A DNA stretch of 6,333 nucleotides from Deltaproteobacteria bacterium (GTDB taxonomy: Bacteria; Myxococcota_A; SURF-8). Made by a program: the position numbers and the translations under genes. Positions 1 through 4,696 of this stretch are shown here, one piece after another. Below the pieces are notes generated by a model. It saw nothing but the letters and a program-made list of their open reading frames with translations, had not been told where the DNA came from and made no database searches. Location: contig JAKQSH010000366.1 of NCBI GenBank assembly GCA_029570245.1, forward strand, positions 1-6,333. Direction: 5' to 3'. Position 1 is the stretch's first letter. Every line of letters starts with the position of its first letter.

Positions 1-1472
1 GCCTTGTAATCTTTTATGGAGTCCATGCGTTTTTCGCGGTCATCCAGCGCCAGATATTCGCGCGTGTAACCGCTGGAGCCGCGCACGTTCGGGGCCAGCA
101 TGCCGATGCCGCGTTTCAGAAAATACTGCACGTTGCGCACGAAACCGGGACGGAACTGTCCTTCGGGGCCGCCGTGGGCGTAAACGATGTAGGGCATGGG
201 CGCTTTGTCGTTGCCGGCCGGACGATACAGAAAAGCCGGTATCTGCCGCCCGTCGAAACTGGGATACGAAACCAGTTCCGGCCTGACGAACTCCGTCGGA
301 TCGACTCTGCCGTAGCCGAGCCTAGTATGCCGCTCAATTGCGCCGTTGTCTAGCCGCGCACTGTATACGTCGGTGGTCTGCACCGGGTCGGCATAAACGA
401 AATAAACTCTGCCGAGTGCAAAATACAGCTGACTGATGAGGCCCGAACCGGGGTCGGGGCGCTGCGTGATTCTGAAACTGCGACTGTCGAACAGCACCAG
501 GCGGCTGACTCCGTTTTCATTATATATATAAGCGCCCGTGTCCGAGGTGTCGTCCAGCTCGAAGTCTTCGATGGGCCAGTTTTCCGGCGATACGCGGCGG
601 CTCTGTCCGCTCTGCAAATCCATTCTGAAAAGCGTCTGAAAATCGAGGCCGTCGTCGGTGAGATAATAAACGCCGCCATCCGGCGAGAAACGCGCGCCGC
701 CATAAAAACCGTCTGTGCGATCTGCCGGAGAAAGCCGCCGTTCCTGTCCGTCGGCCAGATTCAGCATATGGATGTCGGCCAGATTTCCGCCCAGATAACG
801 GGTGTACAGAACGCGGCCATCGCGCACGTCCGTAATCCAGGTGTAACCGGACATTTCTTTTATCAGGCGTTTTGAATTCTGCTGCGGACAGTATTCGTAA
901 ATGTCGAAGTCACGCCCGTTGCGCGCCGTGGAACGGTAGAGCAGACAGAACTGACCATTGTTGTCATACCATACGGGGTTATCGGCCCGCGCTTCAGGCC
1001 CGCTGTCGAAAGGCAGAGCTGCCGAAGACGCCGTGAGGTCTTTTATATAAAGGTTGAATTGCTCGTCGCCTCCGACATCGGCGCCTATAAGCATGTAATG
1101 ACCGTCGGGAGAGAGCGAGAAGAAATCGCTGCCTTCCGGAAACTCATTTGCTCCGGTGATCTGAAGAGTTTCGCCGCCGTTGCTGCGATATATCTGATTG
1201 ACGCCGCTTTCCCAGCACTGATAATAAAATTCCGCGCCGGATGCGGCTGCGTCGCGCTTCTGCACGGCCTGCGGGCTGTCGAGCGAAAGTATCGCCATGT
1301 AATCTTCGATATCCGGGAGACTGCGTGCAGCCGGGTTTACATTACCCTGTGGAGCGTCGTTCGTTTTTTCGGATTGAAGGATTCTGTTCTGAGCACAGGA
1401 AAACATAAGAAAAAAAGCAATGAAACCTGCGACTGAAAGCGAAAAAATGCCTGATATGCGTTTTTCTGACAT
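1..1472 (-). CDS. S9 family (prolyl oligopeptidase-like) peptidase, N-terminal part, probable lipoprotein
   Basis: The reading frame is open from ATG at 1472-1470 to the left edge (490 codons visible, no stop), so the gene is cut by the window. Residues 1-26 look like a lipoprotein signal: basic MSEKR, a hydrophobic stretch, then LMFSC with Cys26. The lipobox is not ideal because Met is at -3. Residues about 40-410 carry repeated SPDG-type beta-propeller blades (SLSPDGHYML, ARFSPDGGVYYL). The alpha/beta-hydrolase domain starts near residue 420, with HGGPEGQ at 433-439 and RGSSGYTREY at 464-473. These are hallmarks of acylaminoacyl-peptidase/dipeptidyl-peptidase-like S9 enzymes, which cleave peptides that enter through the propeller. 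The catalytic Ser, Asp and His would lie in the roughly 200 missing residues, so activity cannot be judged. Start support: AAGGTG (1484-1479) six bases upstream. It is transcribed divergently from the parvulin genes. The family call is firm; the substrate is unknown. Confidence 0.93.
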   Translation of the reverse strand, partial: MSEKRISGIFSLSVAGFIAFFLMFSCAQNRILQSEKTNDAPQGNVNPAARSLPDIEDYMAILSLDSPQAVQKRDAAASGAEFYYQCWESGVNQIYRSNGGETLQITGANEFPEGSDFFSLSPDGHYMLIGADVGGDEQFNLYIKDLTASSAALPFDSGPEARADNPVWYDNNGQFCLLYRSTARNGRDFDIYEYCPQQNSKRLIKEMSGYTWITDVRDGRVLYTRYLGGNLADIHMLNLADGQERRLSPADRTDGFYGGARFSPDGGVYYLTDDGLDFQTLFRMDLQSGQSRRVSPENWPIEDFELDDTSDTGAYIYNENGVSRLVLFDSRSFRITQRPDPGSGLISQLYFALGRVYFVYADPVQTTDVYSARLDNGAIERHTRLGYGRVDPTEFVRPELVSYPSFDGRQIPAFLYRPAGNDKAPMPYIVYAHGGPEGQFRPGFVRNVQYFLKRGIGMLAPNVRGSSGYTREYLALDDREKRMDSIKDYK

Positions 1473-1540
1473 GTGAAACACCTTGCGGAATTAATTGTTG
1501 AATCCTGATAACACAGTTTGCGGCAACATTTCAAGCATGC

Positions 1541-1546
1541 ATTATA
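1541..1546 (-). promoter_or_regulatory. -10 box of the S9 peptidase promoter (minus strand)
   Basis: Read on the minus strand this is a perfect TATAAT, about 70 bases upstream of the peptidase start. No good -35 hexamer lies at 16-18 bases; the best nearby TTG-type hexamers are at the wrong spacing. It may therefore be activator-dependent or use the AT-rich upstream DNA. Inference from consensus only. Confidence 0.5.
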
Positions 1547-1569
1547 TGAATTAATTTTTAACAATGAAT

Positions 1570-1598
1570 TTGACAAGATGCAGCATTTGGAGGATAAA
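1570..1598 (+). promoter_or_regulatory. Sigma-70-type promoter for the parvulin lipoprotein genes
   Basis: A perfect -35 TTGACA (1570-1575) is followed by exactly 17 bases and a -10 GATAAA (1593-1598; 4 of 6 matches to TATAAT). Transcription would start near 1605, leaving a leader of about 58 bases before ATG 1663. It sits back to back with the minus-strand -10 box at 1541-1546, so the two divergent promoters share an AT-rich core. Confidence 0.65.
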
Positions 1599-1621
1599 GA
1601 GGTCCGTGATATGGCGTGCTG

Positions 1622-1638
1622 ACCCGGCGATGCCGGGT
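1622..1638 (+). promoter_or_regulatory. Leader hairpin upstream of the triple-parvulin gene
   Basis: This is a perfect inverted repeat, ACCCGGC-GAT-GCCGGGT: seven base pairs, six of them GC, with a 3-base loop. It lies inside the predicted 5' leader, 11 bases before the AGGAG ribosome-binding site (1650-1654). No T-run follows, so it is not a terminator. It could stabilise the mRNA 5' end or be an operator palindrome in DNA. Confidence 0.55.
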
Positions 1639-1662
1639 ATACATTTAACAGGAGAAAGCAAA

Positions 1663-2940
1663 ATGATGAAATCTGACAGGGTGGCCTTTATTTTCGGCCT
1701 GCTCTTAATGTTGATGTTCGTAATTTCGTGTGAGAAACCTGCGAGCGAAACACCGCAGGGCGGCGATCCGGCTGCTCCGTCCCCCGAAGACGTGCAGACC
1801 AAAAGCGTCGAGATCGACCCGTCCGAGCCGGTGACTCTGGCTGGTTCGCACATCCTCATCGCATACAAGGGTGCTTCCCGCGCCGCCGAAACCGTCACCC
1901 GCACCAAGGAAGAAGCGCTGGAACTGGCGAAGAAACTGGCGGCAGAAGTGGTGAAGAACCCCGACAAACTGGAAGAGCTGGCCAAAGCCAACTCCGACTG
2001 CCCCTCGGCCCGCGGCGGCGGCGACCTGGGTGTGTGGCAGAAGGGCAATATGGTTCCCGAATTCGACGAAGCGCTGTCGAAACTCAAGGAAGGCGAAGTA
2101 ACCGCCGAACCGGTTGAAACCTCTTTCGGATATCACATTATGAGACGCAACGCTCTGGGCGTGCAGGAAATGGTGGCAGCTGAGCACATTTTCATTTCAC
2201 ACACCGAATCCATCCGTCCCAATCCCAACGTAACGCGCAGCAAAGATGAAGCAAAAACTCTGGCCGACCAGGTTTATGAAGAAGCGATCAAAGACCCCAC
2301 CAAATTCCTGGAACTGGCGTCCAAATATTCGGACGACAGCCATCACAGTTTCCCCGGCTGGAAAACCGGCACCGGCCAGATGCCCAAAGAATTCGACGCC
2401 GCAGTGCTGAGCGTCAACATCGGCGAAGTGGCCCGCCCGGTCGAAACCGGCTTCGGTTTCCACATTTTCCACCGCACAGACATCCCGCCGAAGTTCGCCG
2501 GCTCGCACATTCTTATTCAGTTCGACGGCGCCAGAATGGCCACCAAACCGGCTGAAGGCGAAAAAATCCGCAGCAAGGAAGAGGCGCTGAAACTGGCCGA
2601 AAAAGTTCTGGCCGAAGCTAAGAAATCCCCAGAGAAATTCTCCGATCTGGCCATGAAATATTCCGAAGACCCGTCGGCAAAAATGAACGGCGGCAGTCTG
2701 GGAGTGTGGCAGAAGGGCCAGATGGTCAAGGCCTTCGACGACGCCATCGAAAAAATGCAGATCGGCGAGATCAGCGGACCGGTCGAGTCAGAGTTCGGAT
2801 ATCACATCATCATGCGCGGCGACCCGGAAAAGACCAGCACCATAATTCCGCAGATGCCCGCTGAACCCGCACAGCCGGAACAGCCTGCACAGCCTGCACA
2901 GCCGGAACAGCCGGAACAGCCGGAGCAGAAGGCTGAGTAA
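1663..2940 (+). CDS. Lipoprotein with three tandem parvulin (PpiC-type) peptidyl-prolyl isomerase domains
   Basis: A 425-residue protein. Start ATG 1663 is chosen over earlier in-frame ATG 1564 because AGGAG lies 8 bases before it and a lipoprotein signal begins there; ATG 1564 would also lie upstream of the predicted transcription start. The signal ends in FVISC with Cys23. After a polar linker come three parvulin domains at about 60-163, 172-272 and 279-387, each opening with a HILI/HIFI strand and closing with FG[YF]HI. Domain 1 has the PpiC-like SDCPS and GGDLGVW motifs with Cys113. Domain 3 has SEDPS and GGSLGVW, with Asp336 at the equivalent position. Domain 2 has Asp225 but has lost the GG-LG loop. 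The tail (396-425) is a Pro/Gln/Glu repeat. Parvulins isomerise Xaa-Pro bonds; this one would be membrane-anchored in the periplasm and help fold exported proteins. It lacks an obvious SurA- or PrsA-type N-terminal chaperone domain. The downstream paralog is probably co-expressed. The domain call is firm; the clients are unknown. Confidence 0.93.
   Translation: MMKSDRVAFIFGLLLMLMFVISCEKPASETPQGGDPAAPSPEDVQTKSVEIDPSEPVTLAGSHILIAYKGASRAAETVTRTKEEALELAKKLAAEVVKNPDKLEELAKANSDCPSARGGGDLGVWQKGNMVPEFDEALSKLKEGEVTAEPVETSFGYHIMRRNALGVQEMVAAEHIFISHTESIRPNPNVTRSKDEAKTLADQVYEEAIKDPTKFLELASKYSDDSHHSFPGWKTGTGQMPKEFDAAVLSVNIGEVARPVETGFGFHIFHRTDIPPKFAGSHILIQFDGARMATKPAEGEKIRSKEEALKLAEKVLAEAKKSPEKFSDLAMKYSEDPSAKMNGGSLGVWQKGQMVKAFDDAIEKMQIGEISGPVESEFGYHIIMRGDPEKTSTIIPQMPAEPAQPEQPAQPAQPEQPEQPEQKAE
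2872..2925 (+). repeat. Six tandem 9-base repeats coding a QPE/QPA tail
   Basis: Six consecutive 9-mers of the form CAGCCGGAA or CAGCCTGCA (last copy ends GAG) encode Gln-Pro-Glu or Gln-Pro-Ala at the C-terminus of the triple-parvulin protein. They are nearly identical at DNA level, so copy number could change by slippage without altering frame. The coded segment should be an extended, flexible tail. Confidence 0.85.
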
Positions 2941-2954
2941 TATGTACGTTAAAA

Positions 2955-2981
2955 GCCGCGCGGGGGTGCGCGGCGATTTTT
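2955..2981 (+). terminator. Stem-loop between the two parvulin genes, weak or partial terminator
   Basis: GCCGCGC (2955-2961) pairs with GCGCGGC (2968-2974) across a GGGGGT loop, followed by GA and five T. It begins 14 bases after the stop of the first gene. The short, displaced T-run suggests partial termination or 3'-end stabilisation. No good promoter is visible between it and the next gene, so readthrough probably supplies that gene. Confidence 0.7.
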
Positions 2982-3037
2982 CGGTGAAAACCAATAGAAA
3001 AAATTCTGGAAAAGAAAACGAAACAGGAGAAAAGAAA

Positions 3038-3655
3038 ATGAAGAAGGTAAACACTGTAGCCATGGTGATCGGTCTGCTCATGCTGGCCATTTTCGCTTTC
3101 GGTTGCGATAAACCGGCTGAAGAGCCCGCTCCGGCCCCGGCAGAAGAAGCCGCCCCGGCGCCCGCCCCCGAACCGGCTCCGGCGCCCGCTCCAGCCGAAG
3201 TGAAACCCGAAGCCCCCATGATGATGGCCGGCTCGCACATCCTCATCGCTTATAAAGGTGCCGCCCGTGCCGCAGAAACCGTGACCCGCACCAAAGAGGA
3301 AGCTCTGGCTCTGGCCAACAAGCTGGTCGCCGAAATAGGTCAGGATGCCGCCAAGTTCGCCGAAGCCGCCAAGGCCAATTCCGATTGTCCGTCCGGCGCC
3401 AAGGGCGGAAACCTGGGCGTATGGGAAAAAGGCAACATGGTTCCGGCCTTTGAAGCCGCCATGCTGAACCTCACCGCCGGTCAGATCGGCGGCCCGGTCG
3501 AGTCCGAATTCGGCTTCCACATCATTATGCGCGGCAACGATCCGGTTCCGCCGGCTCCCGCTCCAGAAGCCGCCGCTCCGGCTCCCGCCCCGGCTGACGC
3601 CGCTGCCCCGGCTCCGGCCCCGGCTGAAGCTCCGGCTCCCGCAGAAGCCAAATAA
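3038..3655 (+). CDS. Single-domain parvulin lipoprotein with Pro/Ala-rich arms, paralog of the upstream gene
   Basis: A 205-residue protein. ATG 3038 is preceded by AGGAG at 3025-3029 with 8-base spacing. The frame is open from 2942, but the earlier part overlaps the stem-loop and lacks a signal. Residues 1-23 are a lipoprotein signal (KK, hydrophobic core, AFGC with Cys23). Asp24 at +2 would be an inner-membrane retention signal by the E. coli rule. Residues 26-60 are Pro/Ala/Glu-rich, 64-167 form one parvulin domain, and 168-205 are again Pro/Ala-rich. The domain has HILI at 67-70, SDCPS with Cys117, GGNLGVW at 123-129, NMVP at 133-136 and FGFHI at 158-162, so the usual active-site set looks intact. 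It matches domain 1 of the upstream protein most closely: the first 27 domain residues differ at one position. Likely a membrane-tethered peptidyl-prolyl isomerase, the flexible arms letting it reach across the periplasm (inference). Confidence 0.93.
   Translation: MKKVNTVAMVIGLLMLAIFAFGCDKPAEEPAPAPAEEAAPAPAPEPAPAPAPAEVKPEAPMMMAGSHILIAYKGAARAAETVTRTKEEALALANKLVAEIGQDAAKFAEAAKANSDCPSGAKGGNLGVWEKGNMVPAFEAAMLNLTAGQIGGPVESEFGFHIIMRGNDPVPPAPAPEAAAPAPAPADAAAPAPAPAEAPAPAEAK
3116..3652 (+). repeat. Pro/Ala-coding low-complexity blocks flanking the parvulin domain
   Basis: Two GC-rich stretches, about 3116-3217 and 3542-3652, code alternating Pro-Ala units with scattered Glu. They are simple repeats of GCC/GCT/CCG/CCC codons and bracket the folded domain. 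They also explain long open frames on the opposite strand, which are not genes. Confidence 0.75.
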
Positions 3656-3681
3656 GTTCGGGATTCCGAACACAGATCGTA

Positions 3682-3710
3682 AAAGACCGGGCCTCGTGCC
3701 CGGTCTTTTT
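3682..3710 (+). terminator. Rho-independent terminator after the parvulin genes
   Basis: GACCGGGC (3685-3692) pairs with GCCCGGTC (3698-3705) around a CTCGT loop. The stem is extended by A/T pairs on both sides and followed by five T. It lies about 30 bases after the stop codon. The symmetric A-run and T-run would let it work for either strand, but no minus-strand gene ends here. Confidence 0.92.
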
Positions 3711-3778
3711 CTATCCGGCAACGCGTCATTTTTATTTGCATTTGCAGAAATTTTGTATTAAAAAGTCCAGTCTATCCG

Positions 3779-3821
3779 GGACAGGGGGAAAACGTGAGTT
3801 CCGTAAATCCGGGCACTGTCC
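3779..3821. repeat. Imperfect REP-like palindrome in the intergenic gap
   Basis: GGACAG (3779-3784) faces CTGTCC (3816-3821). Between them GGA/TCC and ACG/CGT blocks also pair, around a TGAGTTC loop, giving an interrupted hairpin of about 43 bases. The word ATCCGGG occurs twice (3774-3780 and 3807-3813), and TCTATCCGG also occurs at 3710-3718 and 3771-3779. This looks like a dispersed palindromic repeat of the REP type, but one copy cannot prove that. It could also be an operator for the downstream gene. Confidence 0.4.
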
Positions 3822-3848
3822 TTTAATTGCATTAAAACTGAAAATTAT

Positions 3849-3877
3849 TTCTGCGTCAGAGTAAAACAGGCTAAAAT
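3849..3877 (+). promoter_or_regulatory. Candidate promoter for the DksA-like gene
   Basis: A -10-like TAAAAT (3872-3877; 5 of 6 matches) has a poor -35 (TTCTGC, 3849-3854) at 17 bases. Transcription would start near 3884. A small CCGGT-TTT-ACCGG hairpin (3891-3903) then lies just before the ribosome-binding site. Because a strong terminator stands upstream, some promoter must lie in this gap, but the exact one is uncertain. Confidence 0.3.
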
Positions 3878-3922
3878 AACAGCAAGTGAGCCGGTTTTAC
3901 CGGGAAAAATAAGGAGCGCGGT

Positions 3923-4297
3923 ATGCCTTTCAAGAAAAAAGAACTGGATAAATACAAGGAACTTCTGCTCGAAAAGAAAGCCGAAATTCAGGCCTTCCTG
4001 GATGAAGGCAAAGTTGTTTCGCGCGAGGAGCAGGAGATTCTGCCCGACACCATCGACCAGGCCACCAGCACTTCAGAGCGGCTGCTGCATCTGCGGCTGC
4101 TGGACAAGCAGACCAAACTGCTGCGTGAAATAGACCGCGCGCTAGAGCGCATCGAAGACGGCAGCTACGGTTACTGCGAAGGCACCGGCGAGGAAATCGA
4201 CCACAAGCGCCTTGAACTGCGCCCCTGGGCCAGATTTTCAGCCGAATACAAATCCGAAATCGAACGGCGCGAACGCAACCGTAAATACATGCGCTGA
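3923..4297 (+). CDS. DksA/TraR-family RNA polymerase-binding protein, zinc-finger cysteines mostly lost
   Basis: A 124-residue protein. ATG 3923 has AAGGAG (3911-3916) six bases upstream. Residues 4-37 and 50-80 form the two helices expected of the DksA coiled coil. The tip carries LPDTIDQAT, matching the DxxDxA motif (Asp42, Asp45, Ala47) that in DksA enters the polymerase secondary channel. The globular part has YGYCEGTGEEI (82-92) and KRLELRP (95-101), aligning with DksA GYCESCGVEI and RRLEARP. Only Cys85 of the four zinc ligands remains; the others are Thr88, Phe105 and Glu108. Such cysteine-poor forms exist in nature (alphaproteobacterial DksA, Pseudomonas DksA2) and can act without zinc, so loss of metal need not mean loss of function. 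It would tune rRNA and amino-acid promoters in the stringent response, with ppGpp. It is a monocistronic unit between terminators. At 124 residues it is a little shorter than E. coli DksA (151). The family is firm; naming it dksA itself is not secure because TraR/YbiI-like relatives exist. Confidence 0.9.
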   Translation: MPFKKKELDKYKELLLEKKAEIQAFLDEGKVVSREEQEILPDTIDQATSTSERLLHLRLLDKQTKLLREIDRALERIEDGSYGYCEGTGEEIDHKRLELRPWARFSAEYKSEIERRERNRKYMR

Positions 4298-4318
4298 AGC
4301 GCCCGTCGCAGAATCCTC

Positions 4319-4350
4319 AAAGCCGTCCTTTGCAAAGGGACGGCTTTTTT
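4319..4350 (+). terminator. Rho-independent terminator after the DksA-like gene
   Basis: AGCCGTCC (4321-4328) pairs with GGACGGCT (4338-4345). The loop is itself partly self-complementary (TTTGCAAAG), AA precedes the stem and a run of six T follows. It starts about 22 bases after the stop codon. Confidence 0.92.
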
Positions 4351-4613
4351 GTTGTCACGGCAATATTTCAGTCTTCGCATGCAGCGGCGATTTTTCGCCG
4401 GTCATTAAAGATTTACTGAACATCCATCCACAAAGAAAAAACTGACACCGACTGACCACCGGCATTCTCTCCTCCTGCAACAATATACACCACAAAGCGC
4501 ACTTTGCCGTGTCTGAAGCTTGTGAGCAATTGCCGGCTCGGCATTTTCTCGGATTCCTGCTCCCGATTCAACTGCTGTCCGCCATTTTAATTTTTTTCAT
4601 CGGATGGTGACAG
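4351..4613. other. Intergenic region without a convincing gene
   Basis: Both strands were read and no ORF with a ribosome-binding site or a recognisable product was seen. It holds short hairpins: CGGCGA-TTTT-TCGCCG (4385-4400), CAAAG-CGCA-CTTTG (4493-4506) and TGCCG-GCT-CGGCA (4531-4543, followed by TTTTCT). A near-tandem repeat ACTGACACCG/ACTGACCACCG lies at 4441-4461, and an AT-rich tract at 4584-4599. The tonB promoter should be here, but I found no hexamer pair near consensus. No Fur-box-like or cobalamin-riboswitch B12-box sequence was seen. Confidence 0.6.
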
Positions 4614-4665
4614 CTTCCGGCTTCGGAGGTGTTTCATTGATGCAGGCAGAAAACAGGTCCTGCAT
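4614..4665 (+). promoter_or_regulatory. Structured leader upstream of the tonB-like gene: two adjacent hairpins
   Basis: Hairpin 1: CUUCCG (4614-4619), loop GCUU, CGGAGG (4624-4629), with one GU pair; its 3' arm contains most of the strong GGAGGT ribosome-binding site at 4625-4630. Hairpin 2: perfect ATGCAGG (4640-4646) against CCTGCAT (4659-4665) with a 12-base loop; its 5' arm contains the ATG of a short leader ORF. Both would hide translation signals, so translational control is plausible. Hairpin 2 could instead be a protein-binding palindrome. Confidence 0.45.
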
Positions 4666-4696
4666 GAATGAACGCAAGAGGTTGGATCATGCTTAA
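4640..4696 (+). CDS. Possible 18-residue leader peptide overlapping the tonB-like start
   Basis: ATG 4640 has GGAGGT (4625-4630), the strongest ribosome-binding site in this part of the window, nine bases upstream. The ORF codes MQAENRSCMNERKRLDHA and stops with TAA at 4694-4696, eight bases inside the tonB-like gene if that starts at 4689. Overlap of stop and start is the usual geometry of translational coupling. The peptide has no signal, membrane segment or attenuator-like codon run. It may be a coupling device rather than a functional peptide, or chance. Confidence 0.35.
   Translation: MQAENRSCMNERKRLDHA

Noticed and set aside
1059..1436. 125-codon plus-strand open frame inside the S9 peptidase gene
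   Set aside because: It is a shadow of the peptidase reading frame; no ribosome-binding site and no recognisable protein features.
1564..1662. Upstream extension of the triple-parvulin gene to ATG 1564
   Set aside because: It would place the start before the predicted -10 box and bury the lipoprotein signal. ATG 1663 has AGGAG at the right distance.
2810..3721. 303-codon open frame on the minus strand across the parvulin genes
   Set aside because: It is antisense to two clear lipoprotein genes. Its composition (Gly/Arg/Ser-rich runs) mirrors the Pro/Ala repeats, and it has no plausible start signal or recognisable domain.
3811..3832. Possible sigma-54 promoter (GGCAC...TTGC) before the DksA-like gene
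   Set aside because: The distance between GG and GC elements is about five bases too long for the -24/-12 pattern.
4212..4445. 77-codon plus-strand open frame overlapping the end of the DksA-like gene
   Set aside because: It reads through the dksA terminator in another frame and has no ribosome-binding site; a shadow.
4441..4461. Near-tandem repeat ACTGACACCG/ACTGACCACCG as a CRISPR or iteron-like element
   Set aside because: Only two short imperfect copies with no spacer pattern; consistent with chance.
4531..4549. TGCCG-GCT-CGGCA followed by TTTTCT as a terminator
   Set aside because: The stem is only five pairs, the T-run is short, and no gene ends upstream that is not already terminated at 4350.
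4351..4639. Possible cobalamin riboswitch or Fur box ahead of the tonB operon
   Set aside because: No B12-box-like GCCACTG in the leader and no 19-base GATAATGATAATCATTATC-like palindrome was found.
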